Of a stretch of DNA of 64,000 nucleotides, positions 26,454 through 38,757 are shown piece by piece. The DNA is from Kitagawia praeruptora (taxonomy: Eukaryota > Streptophyta > Magnoliopsida > Apiales > Apiaceae): assembly GCA_037693485.1 (NCBI GenBank), contig CM075346.1, forward strand, positions 125,166,001 through 125,230,000, given 5' to 3'. The translations under genes were made by a program, and so were the position numbers. The stretch's first letter is position 1. Each line of letters begins with the position of its first letter. The notes under the pieces are model-generated. The model made no database searches. It worked only from the letters and a program-made list of their open reading frames with translations, and was not told where the DNA came from.

Positions 26454-27898
26454 CACCCCTAAATTTAAACCGATGCTTGTCCTCAAGCATAAACATTTAC
26501 AACTAACTAACTAGTACCACTTCCGTAGGTGATCACGGTTGCATTTGGCATATGCAACAAGCCCTTTAAACCCCTAGGCAGCCCTAGTGGACGAGTAAGG
26601 TCTCGTGAGGGCCTATAGTGAATGTACCCACAAAATCCATTTAACTAAACAATGCAATGCATGAATGCAACTAATATGAAAATGCAAAGATCCCCTTCAA
26701 ACTCACCAAAACCAACTAGAAAGCAAATATCTCAAAGAATGTAAATAAATCCAAGCAGAGCTCGACTAAGTCCCCGTATACTAACAGTACATGAACAGAA
26801 ACGTGCGTGTGTGCGATGCTCATCAGAAATACTCCCAAAACTAGGTCAAAAATCATACATGTCCTTCGCCAAGACAATCACAGGTTTATAAAAAGAATAG
26901 ACTATAGACACTTCATAACCTAGAAACACCTCCATCCTTATTCAAGTTAGCCAGGTATTCATGCTTTATTACTACACTACAACACATACTACTATATACA
27001 ATATGCATGCTTATTTAACCGTGCAATGAATGAGACCCCAAAAGGCTTATACAATAATACCCATGTAGCGAGCGTTAGGTCAACAATCCCAAACCACAAG
27101 GGCTTTAGGTTACTAGGACTAAGTCCCCTCAGACTTAATTACTCGAGTATTAAAGAGCTCACTCGTGGTTAATTTTGCATTTAACAATTGGTCTTTTGAC
27201 TCTTTTTTTTTTCTTCTCTTTCTTTTTTTTCTGATTTTTTTTTCATGCAATCTGGAATGAGAATTCTCAATTCCAACCCTAGACTACTCATATAAATATG
27301 AGCTGGCTACTAGCCATTTGACACCTAGCCATTATTCAACAAATATTAACAACTAGAACAAATCCCTGGTTTCCCCCAAACTTAGACTTTAGTGCTCCTA
27401 TGTCATCAAGGGAATAACGAAAATTCTAAATATAATCAAGTGATTAAATCTCAAAACATCCAAACAAGCATGACCTCAACCTAGCCCAAAAGCAAACAAT
27501 GAGACTGTGTAAAAGTTTTGTTCCCGTAACATGCAAGTCAATTCCTAGGAACTATAAATCAGCCCTCTACTCATCATCACCACACTCAATTAAACATCTA
27601 CCTACCAATCAGAATCAGCTCATCTTAAGGGATCATAAATTTATTCATGCCATGAAAATGCGACTAATATGAAGTCACATGGTAAACAAAAAATAAAAAA
27701 AAACAGAATGTCCTAAATGAAACAAACATAGATAACACGAACATATATGCATAATTTACTACTACTAATATGCAAAGCATGAAATCCTACATGAACACAA
27801 TAACTACTACAACAACTACTTATCCCTCAAACCACCCCCAAACTTGAAAGATTCAATGTCCGCATTGAATGGAAGGAAATACAAGGGATAACATAAAC
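26454..27898 (-). other. Athila-like 3' internal spacer (non-coding)
   Basis: This lies between ORF2 and the 3' LTR. Its left edge holds the polypurine tract (on the - strand GGGGTG before TGATAAG). The rest is AT-rich with a long polypyrimidine stretch near 27195-27245 and shows no coding frame. Copies of this spacer also occur at 37729-38757 and, more diverged, at 40117-41403. Confidence 0.75.
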
Positions 27899-28747
27899 TA
27901 GGGCTGAGCAAAAAACCGAATTGAAACCGAACCGAAACCGGTGAAAACCGAACCGAAAAAATTGAAACCGAAACCGATCCGGCGGTTGTGGTTTTTGATT
28001 TTCAAAAACCGAGACTTTCGGTTCCGGTTCCGGTTCCGGTTCCGGTTCCGGTTATAGGATAAAACCGAACCGATTATTAAAATAAATAAATAAATAAATA
28101 TATTTATATATAATTTATATGTATTTTTAAAATTAATAAATATATTATATATTTATATTTTTTTTGATGATGTAAAAGCGATATAATGACAAGTCTCGTA
28201 GTAAGAGCTCATATTCTGAAATAAACACATTCCTTTTCTTTGTTTTTGGATGCATAATTGCCTCTTAAAAAACAGGGGCGTTTGCAATGTTGAAGACTAC
28301 TTTGAATGTACAGTTGTATATTTAATGTTACATCAGTCAATTACTCAATTGTTTTAAGCATGTTACTTGCCCTGCAGAAAATGATAATATTAGGAGCACC
28401 GAGACACTTCAAGATGGAAACCCCAAGCAAACTGTCCAGCTTTCTTTTGATATAAAAGGAACAGTTCGTGAAAAATTGTTCACCGGCAGAGCTTTTCAGA
28501 AAATGATATCTTGTAAGTTGTAACAATAGTCTAGCCATTCTCCTGTACTAAGTTTTTTTTTGTTAACTTTTCATCCGATTTTAAAACCGAAACCGATCCG
28601 TTACAAACCGAACCGGGATTTTGAAACCGAAACCGAAACCGAATCCAAACCGATGGTTGCGGTTTTCAATTTTTAAAACCGAAGAGTTTCGGTTTCGGTT
28701 CCGGTTTTATCCAAAAACCGAACTGAACCGAATCGTGCTCTCCCCTA
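27899..28747. mobile_element. hAT-like non-autonomous element (MITE) with subterminal ACCGAA repeats
   Basis: The ends are imperfect inverted repeats: TAGGGCTGAGCA on the left and, read inward from the right, TAGGGGAGAGCA. Just inside both ends are dense aaaccgaaccg / cggttccggtt repeats in opposite orientations, as in many hAT-type non-autonomous elements. The 8 bases outside (acataaac and gtagaaac) agree at 5 of 8 positions, a possible aged hAT duplication. It interrupts the Athila-like 3' spacer, so it is younger than that copy. It has no transposase frame. The central part holds an exon-like segment. Confidence 0.7.
28378..28512 (+). pseudogene. Probable captured host exon inside the hAT-like element
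   Basis: A 135-nt open segment sits between a good splice acceptor (ttacttgccctgcag) and a good donor (gtaagt). Its length is exactly 45 codons, and one frame is open and protein-like, with residues such as NPKQTVQLSFDIKGTVREKL followed by FTGRAFQKM. The GC content and codon pattern differ from the flanking AT-rich DNA. I do not recognise the protein family. The most likely reading is a fragment of a host gene, exon plus intron edges, picked up by the transposon. It lacks a start and a promoter and is not expected to be a gene by itself. Confidence 0.55.
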
Positions 28748-28756
28748 GTAGAAACA

Positions 28757-29954
28757 TACCTACTCGTCCTCGCTCTCGTCGCTCTCGTCATCCTCGTCAC
28801 CCTCGTCAGATGAATCAGGTGGAGGATATGGAGTCCGAGCTCCAAAGATAGGCCACTGAACAGCAGTACCTGGTGACTGAAACTTTGCATCCAAAGCTAT
28901 GCCCATGTCTTCAGAAAACTGACGACTACTAACATGTATAGCATCCATCCGTCTAGTCATTCGCCGAAAATAGGTATCGAAAACCGACATATCCACCGTA
29001 CGCCGCTGAGGACCTGCCATAGCAACTCCCGGTGCCCTAGGAGCATGTGGCGGAGCGCCCGCTCCCTGACCACCAGCACCACCAACCATATAGCCTAGAC
29101 CCCTAGGATGCGGAATGCCGCCCTGCCATTCCCCCATCTTATCAATAGTAGCATCATTAATAGGAGTCATAGCTGTATGCACCGGCTCACCTTCGTACCA
29201 TTTCACTTTCGCAGCATCACACAATCCCGTGATGATAGAAGCATAAGGAATACTAGCCGTCGAATTACTTCCCAAATACCGAAGAATAGTTTGATTAATA
29301 AGGTACCCAATGTCAACATACTAACCTTTGAGAATGCCCCATAGCAGAATAGCTCTCTCAACAGTAACATCGGACACATGGGATGACGGAAGGATATTAG
29401 AACTTATGAATAAGAACTAACCCGTGCGACCCTAGTCAATGACGCAACCGAAAAAGTCCTCTTCTCGGTGGTACCCGACCTACACTTCCACTCCATACCC
29501 GGAACACATAGCTCACCAATGATAGCATCAAGATCAACGTCATCCCTAGTCTTTTTCCCCCAACCCGCAGCACCCCTAGGTTTAGGCTGCTGCCTAATCA
29601 AAGTACGAATGGCACGAGGCGAATAATCCAAATTCCGGCCCCTAACAACCGTGAAGTTATTCCTTGCTATCGTAGCATTAGCATAAAACTCCCTAACCAC
29701 ATTCAACGGGGCATCATTAGCAAACTCACAAAATAAAGTCCAACCCCGCTCACTAATCATAGCCACCATCTCCTCATTATTACGTGGCACAAGCCTCTTT
29801 TCTCGAATAACCCCCTTGGAAACTAACCGACCAAACTCCGCTTCGGCCTCCTCATTCACAAACTTTACAATCCATCTCCCACAATAGCATTCTCATCCGA
29901 AGATGGACGAGTACTACTACTACTACCCACTAATCGTTGTCTCTTAGGAGCCAT
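28757..29954 (-). pseudogene. Athila-like ORF2 ('plant transposon protein' domain), broken
   Basis: It starts on the - strand at 29954 with MAPKRQRLVGSSSS. The next portion, in another frame, includes FGRLVSKGVIREKRLVP and ERGWTLFCEFANDAPLNVV then REFYANATIARNNFTVVRG, the pattern of the uncharacterised ORF found downstream of pol in Athila elements. The distal part (29275-28760) ends in an acidic tail rich in D and E. Frameshifts near 29880 and 29300-29400 break it. This ORF is often called env-like, but I see no signal peptide or membrane segment, so no entry function should be assumed. Confidence 0.75.
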
Positions 29955-30564
29955 AACAACAATTATCAAGCAAAGAACCACAATCTCCAAACAATTCACC
30001 ACAAACAAATGAACCCCCAAATTACATACTTCAAGAACCCTAGCTTGCAAAATTCACAAATTCGAATAAAAGATGAGATAGAATATTACCCAATCGAATC
30101 AAAGAGGTGAAATTGCTAGATTAATCCCCAAAAAATTCGAAATTTATTCCTTCCTTGAATCTTGTAATGGATGAAGGTTGAAAATTTTGAATGAAATTTG
30201 TGTTTAGAGGTGAGGTGTGTGTATATATAGATAATGGTGTATGTATATTAGTGATGTAAAAGGAATTGGAGAGGAAATTAGATGTAGGATAGGATTTAGA
30301 GGGGTTAGAGTTTTGAATTGAGATTGATTTAGGATAGGAATTGTGTGAATAATGGGATAAGATATGAATTTTGTGGGTTTTTGTAAAAGAAAATTCGACT
30401 GGCAGTTGTGGAAGGCGCTGAGAGCGCGGATAGCGCCTATTGCGAGGGTTGTTGCTGCGTGACACAGCGCTGAAAGCGCGACTTGAGCTGAAAGCGCGAC
30501 TTGCTCCTGCGTTACATGGCGCTGGAGGCGCGTCTGGCGCTGAGCGCGCGAGCTGTTCCTGAAA

Positions 30565-30600
<36 letters not shown>

Positions 30601-30698
30601 TTAAACTCCTATACTAACACCAAAGTACAACAATGCTTGGGTTGCCTCCCAAGAAGCGCTTGTTTTACGTCAATAGCTTGACGTTCTTCCGAAAAAAA
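29955..30698 (-). other. Athila-like spacer between pol and ORF2
   Basis: Non-coding spacer. It contains a GC-rich patch of repeated GCGCTGAGAGCGC-like units at about 30409-30555, and next to it an (ATT)n microsatellite at 30566-30601. The 114-codon open frame at 30121-30465 (-) is low in complexity and not convincing. Confidence 0.6.
30566..30601. repeat. (ATT)n microsatellite
   Basis: About twelve uninterrupted att units, next to the GC-rich palindrome patch in the Athila-like spacer. Confidence 0.9.
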
Positions 30699-33418
30699 TC
30701 ACGAACAAGATAAAACCGCGACAACCTTCTCGCGGTTCACCATTCCTCCATAATACGGCTTGAGTCTATGTCCATTCACTTTGAAAGCATCATTGAAAGA
30801 CCCCCTAAATATCTCCACTACACCATGTGGAAACACCTCTTTGACTGTAAAAGGACCCGACCACTTCGACTTGAGCTTTCTTGGAAAAAGTTTGAGGCGA
30901 GAGTTATAAAGCAAAACCTGTTGACCCGGCACCAATGTCTTGTGCACCAACTTTCTATCATGCCACCTCTTAACCTTCTCCTTGTACATCTTTGCATTCT
31001 CGTAAGCCTGTTCACGAAATTCTTCAAGCTCATTTAACTGAAGTAGATGTTTTCACCCGCAGCTGAGATATCCAAATTTAACTTCTTCAACGCCAAATAA
31101 GCCTTGTGCTCTAGCTCAGCCGGCAAATGACAAGATTTACCAAAAACCAACTGATAAGGAGACATCCCAAGAGGTGTCTTATAAGCAGTTCTGTATGCCC
31201 AAACCGCCTCGTCTAACTTCAACGACCAATCCTTCCTTGAAGGATTTACCACTTTCTCTAGAATTCTTTTGATCTCACGATTCGTAACCTCCGCTTGACC
31301 ATTAGTTTGGGGATGATAAGCAGTGGCAACACGATGCGTCACATTATATCTCGCCATCATGGAAGTAAACTGACGATTACAGAAGTGTGTCCCCTCATCA
31401 CTGATTATAGCTCGTGGAGTTCCAAAACGCGTGAAAATCTGCTTGTGAAGAAAATTCAGCACTACCTTAGCATCATTGGTCGGTAAAGCTTTCACCTCGA
31501 CCCATTTAGACACGTAATCCATAGCCAAGAGAATGTACTGATTATTGCAAGATGAAACAAACGGTTCCATAAAATCAATTCCCCATACATCAAAGATCTC
31601 AACTTCAAGGATAGTGTTAAGAGGCATCTCGTTCCTCCTAGAAATATTACCAACCCTTTGACAACGATCACAACTCATCACATACCTATGAGCATCTTTA
31701 AACAGAGTTGGCCAATAAAATCCCGCTTGAAGTACTTTCTGAGCTGTTTTATCACCACCATAATGGCCTCCATATGTGGTAAAATGACAATCATGCAAAA
31801 TACCTTCTGTCTCACTATAAGGAATGCACCTCCTCAAAATCTGATCCACACCAAGCTTGAACAGGAATGGCTCGTCCCAACGGTACCACTTCACATCATG
31901 TAGAAACTTCTTCTTTTGAGCATAAGAAAAATCCGGAGGGATGACATTACTAACAAGATAGTTCACATAATCTGCAAACCATGGCTCTTCACTTTGCACC
32001 CCAAACAGTTGCTCATCTGGAAAAGATTCATTAATAATAGATTTGGCATGTGAATCCTTACCGTGGTCCTCCAAACGTGACAAATGGTCAGCCACCTGAT
32101 TTTCTATGCCCTTCCTATCCTTGATCTCCACATCAAATTCTTGCAATAACAGCACCCAACGAATCAATCTAGGCTTTGAATCCTTCTTCCACATGAGATA
32201 TCGAATAGCAGTATGATCCGTGTAAACAATCACTTTCGTACCAAGCAAATAAGATCTGAATTTCTCGAAAGCGTAGACAACTGCTAGCAACTCCTTTTCA
32301 GTAGTAGTGTAGTTAAACTGTGCATCATTCAGGGTTTTACTAGCATAGTAAACCACATGAAAATTTTTATCCTTCTTTTGCCCTAGCACAGCTCCAACAG
32401 CATAGTCACTTGCATCACACATTAGCTCGAACGGTTCCTCCCAATTAGGTACGGTAATGACAGGTGTAGTAGTCAACTTCTTCTTTAAGAGCTCAAAAGC
32501 TGCAAGGCACTCATCATCAAATTTGAAAAGAACATCCTATTCCAACAAGTTGCATAAAGGTTTAGAAATTTTCGAGAAGTCTTGAATGAATCGCCTATAG
32601 AATCCCGCATGACCAAGAAAACTGCGAATTCCTTTAACAGAGATAGGTGGAGGAAGATTTTCGATTGTCTCCACCTTAGCCCTATCCACTTCAAGCCCCT
32701 TACCAGATACCTTGTGCCCAAGAATAATTCCTTCTTGCACCATAAAGTGACACTTCTCCCAATTAAGCACCAAGTTAGTCTCCACACAACGTTTCAATAC
32801 CAAACCAAGATTATGCAAGCACTCGTCATATGAAGTACCAAAAACTGAGAAGTCATCCATAAAGACCTCCACATTCGAGCCAAACATGTTTGAGAAAATA
32901 GCCATCATGCACCTTTGAAAAGTAGCAGGAGCACCACAAAGTCCGAAAGAGACTCGTCGAAAAGCAAAAGTACCAAAAGGACATGTAAATGTGGTCTTCT
33001 CTTGATCTTCCGGAGCAATGCAAATCTGATTATAACCCGAATAGCCATCAAGCAAACAATAATACTTGTGTCCCGCCAACCTGTCTAACATCTGATCAAT
33101 GAAAGGAAGAGGAAAGTGATCTTTCCTTATGGCCTTGTTAAGCTTTCGATAGTCCATGCAAACTCTCCACCCCGTGACTGTCCGAGTAGGGATGAGCTCG
33201 TTCTTCTCATTAGCAACAACTGTCATGCCTCCTTTCTTTGGCACACATTGAACCGGGCTCACCCAAGAACTGTCTGAGATAGGATAGATAATACCAGCAT
33301 CTAACCACTTTAGAATTTCCTTCTTCACCACCTCTTTCATGATATGATTGAGTCTTCTTTGATGTTCAACAGTAGGCTTAGCTCCTTCCTCTAGCAGAAT
33401 TTTTCTGCTATGGTCCAA
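30699..33418 (-). pseudogene. Athila-like pol: reverse transcriptase, RNase H, integrase (broken)
   Basis: Read on the - strand from 33418. Reverse transcriptase includes WVSPVQCVPKKGG, CMDYRKLNKA, FPLPFIDQMLDRLAG and the catalytic block VFMDDFSVFG. RNase H includes CDASDYAVGAVLGQ, ELLAVVYAFEKFRSYLLG and YTDH. The integrase zinc motif is seen as the GGHYGG region followed by MSCDRCQRVG, and the core as GIDFMEPF, ISDEGTHFCN and TNGQAEVTNREIKRILEK. The C-terminal part (30989-30699) holds the RLKLFPRKLKSKWSGPF block. Lesions: a stop at about 32537 between RT and RNase H, a shift near 31035 near the integrase C-terminus, and a shift near 33400 joining it to the protease part. Confidence 0.93.
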
Positions 33419-34793
33419 CCAATTGCTGACTTGAACTCCCTCAAAATTCGCAAGAGCTTATCTTCCACACTAGCTGACAAATTAGAAGCAATAATAACAG
33501 GTAATGTAGATGCATCACCAAGAAAAGCATACCTCAAGTGCTCAGGAAGTGGTTTGAGTTCAAGTGTAGGAGCTTCCTCAATAGATGGTTTAATACGCCC
33601 CTCAGAATTTTTCAGCTCTGCTAACCCAAGAGATTCAAAAGGCAAGTCAACTCTCCTTCTCCACGGAGTTGAATTCAACTATTGTAATTGCTCGGCTATA
33701 CCTTCTTCTTCAAAATCAGAATCACCAACTAGAACTTTTTCCAAAGAATCAGACTTTAGCAATTGCTCAATCTCCATAGTAACTACAGAATCGACCAAAT
33801 CCACCTTCAAGCATTCTTCTTCATCTGTAGGAAATTTCATGGCATTAAACACATTAAAAGTAACATTCTGGTCTTGCACCCTCATAGTGAGTTCCCATTT
33901 CTGCACATCAATCAAGGTCCTCCCTGTAGCCAAGAATGGTCTTCCCAAAATTATGGGAATCTTCTTATCTTCCTCGAAATCCAAGATAACAAAATCAGCA
34001 GGAAATATGAGTTTATCAACTTTCACCAAAACATCCTCCACTATGCCTCTAGGATATGTAACTGAATGATCAGCCAACTGCAAAGAGATGTTAGTTGGCT
34101 TTGGCTCCGGTAGACCAAGTTGCATGTAGACTGACAAGGGCATGAGATTGATACTAGCTCCCAAATCACACAAACACTTGCTGAAAGAAAGATTGCCAAT
34201 AGTACACGGGATGGTGAAACTTCCCGGATCTTTAAGCTTAGGTGGCAACTTCTGTTGCAGAACGGCACTACACTCTTCCGTTAGAGCAACGGTCTCTAAT
34301 TCATCAAGCTTCAATTTAAGAGAAAGAATACCCTTCATGAACTTGGCATAGCTAGGCATCTGTTCAAGAGCTTCCGCAAAAGGAATGTTAATCTGCAACT
34401 TCTTGAACACCTCTAAGAACTTAGCAAACTTCTTGTCCAAATTCTGCTTCTGGAGTCTTCTAGGATATGGAGGAGGAGGATAGATCTGAGTATTCTTTGT
34501 AGACTGCTCTGGGGAAGTTTTAACAGGTTCCTTACTCTTCTCTACTTCACCTTCTACCTCATCAGCTACTAAGTCAGATTTCTCAATTTCGGGTATTGCA
34601 GATTTTCCAATTATTGATTCTGCACTTCTTCATCTTCTTTAGCGGCTGATTTTGGATCTGATGTCACCTTTCCTGATCTCAACGTCACAGCTTTCACCTG
34701 TTCTTTGTTGTCTCTTCTACCTGGATTAGTCTCTGTATCACTAGGGAGAGTTCCTTGTGGCCTACTAAATAAAGCACTTGAAATCTGTCCCAA
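33391..34793 (-). pseudogene. Athila-like protease region of pol (broken)
   Basis: On the - strand, 34440-33679 holds the aspartic protease block CDLGASINLMPLSVYMQLGL and the late ILGRPFLATGRTLIDV. DLGA in place of DSG/DTG is usual for Athila-type elements. The linker toward reverse transcriptase (LELKPLPEHLRYAFLGD) lies at 33678-33391. Stops at about 34611, 34441 and 33679, and a frame change near 33400, show that the copy is dead. Upstream, 34793-34611 carries a lysine-rich linker. Confidence 0.9.
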
Positions 34794-36050
34794 CTAGCTC
34801 TCCAAGATCTTTTGAGAAGCTTGCAGATTCTTCACCATCATCCTCAAATCATCCATCTCTGATTTTTCATTAGAAGATTGCCCCGCATGAGCCTGGGGCT
34901 GTTGCTGCTGAAATCCCGGAGGTTGATATGTTGCCCTTGAAGCATAAGGCTGTTGATAGCCTTGATTAAATGGCTTTGTTTGCTGATAAGGTTGTTGTGC
35001 ACTCTGATTGTTGCTCCAGCTGAAGTTAGGATGATTCCGATTATTAGGATGATAGGTGGCTGGAACTGGTGCAGCATGTCTCTGGAAATTACTCACGAAT
35101 TGTGCTTATTCAGAAGAAATAGCACACTGATTGGTCTCATGTGCGCCCGCACATAGCTCACATACACTAGCAACCTATTGAACTCCATAATTTGCAAGAG
35201 AATCCACCTTCATAGTCAAAGCCTTCAACTGAGCTGCAATAGCTGAAGCTGTATCCACCTCAAACAAACCTGCTACCTTGCCTTGAGAAAGCCTCTGGGT
35301 TGGATTCTGATATTCATTGGCAGCCATCGTCTCAATAAGTTCATAAGCTTCATCATAGTTCTTAGCCCATAGAGCTCCTCCTGATGCTGCATCTAGCATA
35401 GGTCTAGATTGTGCTCCCAACCCATTGTAGAAACTATTGATCACCATCCAGTCAGGCATACCATGATGTGGACACCTACGAAGCATCTCCTTGTATCGTT
35501 CCCAAGCCTCACTCAAAGATTCTCCAGATTGCTGTTGAAATTGGGCTAGCTGATTCCTCAATGCTGCAGTTTTCGCCATAGGGAAGAATTTAGTAAGAAA
35601 CTTCTGAGCAAGATCCTCCCATGTAGTAATGGAACTAGGTGGCAAAGAGTGTAACCAGCCCTTAGCCTTATCCCTCAGAGAGAATGGGAAAAGCCTCAAC
35701 TTGATAGCATCATCCGAAATACCATTGAACTTGAAAGTATCGCAGATCTCGATAAAGTCCCGAATATGCACGTTAGGATCCTCCGTAGAAGCACCCCCAA
35801 ACTGAACCGAATTCTGCATCATCTGAATAGTGCTCGGCTTGATCTCGAAGTTATTAGCCGTGATGGCTGGCCTGATGATACTAGACTGGATATCATTGAT
35901 CTTCGGCTGAGAATACTCCTTCAAAGCCTTAGATGCTGCTGCATCTGCCATCTCTACTGGAGTTTCAGATTCCTTTTTCTTATCCTCTATGTTCTCTACA
36001 AGATCGTCTTCTGCCAGTGCTTCTAACCGAGCTTGTAAGCGCGTTCGCAT
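34794..36050 (-). pseudogene. Athila-like gag (capsid and nucleocapsid), broken
   Basis: It starts at 36050 (MRTRLQARLEAL). It holds the gag capsid block (KLRLFPFSLRDKAKGWLHSL, then WEDLAQKFLTKFFP and GESLSEAWERYKEMLRRCP). The nucleocapsid zinc knuckle CELCAGAHETNQC follows at about 35118-35160. Stops at 35175-35177 and near 35105 interrupt it just around the knuckle. Downstream is a glutamine- and proline-rich stretch (35096-34794). Gag packages element RNA; this copy cannot be translated in full. Confidence 0.9.
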
Positions 36051-36165
36051 ACAAAATCAAGTACCTGAAACACCACGAAATAGACAAACTAAGTAAGAAA
36101 TCCGAGTCAGTGAACGCTAATGACCACTATTGACAAGCACATAAACTAAAATAAAACACCGATGA

Positions 36166-36183
36166 TCCCCGGCAGCGGCGCCA
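36166..36183 (-). other. Primer-binding site (tRNA-Asp type)
   Basis: The + strand reads tccccggcagcggcgcca, which looks like the 3' end of tRNA-Asp including CCA, so the - strand is the matching primer-binding site. It lies six bases from the end of the LTR that begins at 36190, fixing the - orientation. Confidence 0.88.
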
Positions 36184-36189
36184 AAAACT

Positions 36190-37728
36190 TGTTATGGTAT
36201 AATTTACGCAAGCGCACGTAGCCACAAGTAATACAATTAAGTTCGTTCCACAGAGATCTGGTTAAGTTTTACTCAGAAAATATGCCTATGCAACAATGTA
36301 TGGTTTTAATTCACTACTAAGAAAAATAACAATTTGAGATTTGATTATCTAAATTAAACTAAAATGCAAGTTATAAAACTAAGAATTAACTAACTAACGA
36401 GAATTAAAATCGAATTACTTATATGAGAATAAACATGGAATCCTAGTTTCATTATCTACTTCACTTAGAGTTGTAGCCTTTAATTAAAATATGCGATGGT
36501 TTTGATATCTGATCGAATAACACGAAACAAGTAAAAGTTACCTCTCGGTATACTAGTACCAATCTATGCATACATCCACAAAAGAGATAAAAGATGAATA
36601 GTCACCTATTATGTTTAGACCCTATATCTCTATAGCATTTGAAAACATAAAGGTTTAAGCACAAGTTATCCACTTAGATCACATAAGGTAGCATAATATC
36701 TCTATTCATGCCACAAATCATGATGTTAAAACACCAACCTATCCTATGCTAGTATGGCAAGTTCTAAATCTCAAGATCCACTCTCGTTTAGCAAAAGATT
36801 AACATATTAGATGTTCGCGACGCACCTAAATTCACTAAGCACAACCGTACAAGGATATCAAGTATTTACCACACATATATCTCTAAGGCATGCAAACTAC
36901 TAAGCTACATAGATAAATCCACTAGGATCCCATGACAACGCTTAGCCCATAATTGAACCGTTCATCATCATGGGATTTGATGAAAACATGATAATAGACA
37001 AGATATAAAAGAAAGAAATAATAATATTAATAAAGCAAAGAGTTGAGAAAACAAATCTATAATTCAACGTATACAAAAGATGAAGTAGATCTAGATCTGT
37101 GCTTGTCACCGAGCTTTGAATCCTTCTCTCCTTTTCTCTCTCGCAAAAACTAAGCTACGATATGTAATTGTCAGAATAATGTGTTTACAAGGGTTAGATG
37201 TGTTTATATAGGCTCTAGACATCTTGCCCAGCAAGAAAATACCTTAAATACAACTAGAATTCGATTTAGGAGTCAAAAACTACGCAGAATACAATTTCAG
37301 ATCGAAAAAGGGCAAAACTGGAATTTTCCCAACGCACCACGATGCTGAGAGCGCCAATGGGGCTGAGAGCGCCGCTCCAATCTGCCATAAATGGCGCTGA
37401 GTGCGCCAGTTGAGCTCTCAGCTCGGCCTCAATCTGCGGGAATTAATTTTTCTTCATTTTTCAGCTTTTTCTTCCCGTTCCTTTTGCATGAGCTTCCGTC
37501 TTTAATCCCTAATGACTTGTATACTTCTTGATAGTTGACATTAGTCTCCATTCTTCATTCCATATCATAAATCAACTCCAACAACGACGGAAACTACACC
37601 TTTAATCGACATTTCTTCAACCCTGCACAATTAAACAAAACACATCAAAACTACCACAAACTTGAGGCCAAAACAATCAATTTAAGCCGATTTGGAATGT
37701 TTCAAGTAGATATAAAATCCACTTATCA
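36190..37728 (-). repeat. Athila-like LTR (right copy, apparently shared by two units)
   Basis: A 1,539-bp LTR, near-identical to 24914-26453, with the same TGTTATGG start and ACTTATCA end on the + strand. It has a primer-binding site on its left. On its right it has the polypurine-tract complement (caccccc) and 3' internal spacer instead of flanking DNA. It therefore acts as the 5' LTR of the main unit and the 3' LTR of another. Confidence 0.85.
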
Positions 37729-38757
37729 CACCCCCAAATTTAAACCGATGCTTGTCCTCAAGCATAAACAATTACAACTAACTAACTAGTACCACTTCCG
37801 TAGGTGATCACGGTTGCATTTGGCATATGCAACAAGCCCTTTAAACCCCTAGGCAGCCCTAGTGGACGAGTAAGGTCTCGTGAGGGCCTATAGTGAATGT
37901 GCCCACAAAATCCATTTAACTAAACAATGCAATGCATGAATGCAACTAATATGAAAATGCAAAGATCCCCTTCAAACTCACCAAAACCAACTAGCAAACA
38001 AATATCTCAAACAATGTAAATAAATCCAAGCAGAGCTCGACTAAGTCCCTGTATACTAACAGTACATGAATAGAAACGTGCGTGTGTGCGATGCTCATCA
38101 GAAATACTCCCAAAACTAGGTCAAAAATCATACATGTCCTTCGCCAAGACAATCACAGGTTTATAAAAAGAATAGACTATAGACACTTCATAACCTAGAA
38201 ACACCTCCATCCTTATTCAAGTTAGCCAGGTATTCATGCTTTATTACTACACTACAACACATACTACTATATACAATACGCATGCTTATTTAATCGTGCA
38301 ATGAATGAGACCCCAAAAGGCTTATACAATAATACCCATGTAGCAAGCGTTAGGTCAGCAATCCCAAACCACAAGGGCTTTAGGTTACTAGGACTAAGTC
38401 CCCTCAGACTTAATTACTCGAGTATTAAAGAGCTCACTCGTGGTTAATTTTGCATTTAACAATTGGACTTTTGACTCTCTTTTTTTACTTCTCTTTCTTT
38501 TTTTCTGATTTTTTTTCATGCAATCTGGAATGAGAATTCTCAATTCCAACCCTAGACTACTCATATAAATATGAGCTGGCTACTAGCCATTTGACACATA
38601 GCCATTATTCAACAAATATTAACAACTAGCATAAATCCCTGGTTTCCCCGAAACTTAGACTTTAGTGCTCCTATGCCATCAAGGGAATAACAAAAATTCT
38701 AAATATAATCAAGTGATTAAATCTCAAAACATCCAAACAAGCATGACCTCAACCTAG
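37729..38757 (-). other. Second copy of the Athila-like 3' internal spacer, truncated
   Basis: This matches 26454-27484 almost base for base, then stops at 38757 (cctag), where MULE sequence begins. It contains no coding sequence. The break is internal to the spacer, so ORF2 and pol of this second unit are missing. Confidence 0.8.

Larger units (their letters stand above)
24914..38757 (-). mobile_element. Athila-like Ty3/gypsy element, partly tandem and truncated on the right
   Basis: On the - strand the order is LTR (37728-36190), tRNA-Asp-type primer-binding site, gag, protease, reverse transcriptase, RNase H, integrase, a spacer, ORF2, a 3' spacer, a purine tract and the second LTR (26453-24914). 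The left LTR begins with TGTTATGG inside the copia RNase H region. Beyond the right LTR the sequence does not return to copia; it repeats the 3' internal region (37729-38757 matches 26454-27484) and stops at a MULE fragment. The right LTR therefore looks shared by two copies, the second mostly deleted. All genes carry stops or shifts. The protease motif CDLGAS and the ORF2 downstream of pol point to the Athila lineage. Confidence 0.88.

Noticed and set aside
35766..36026. + strand frames over Athila gag and pol (for example also 33410-34069)
   Set aside because: Antisense shadows of the - strand gag-pol domains, with no domain of their own.
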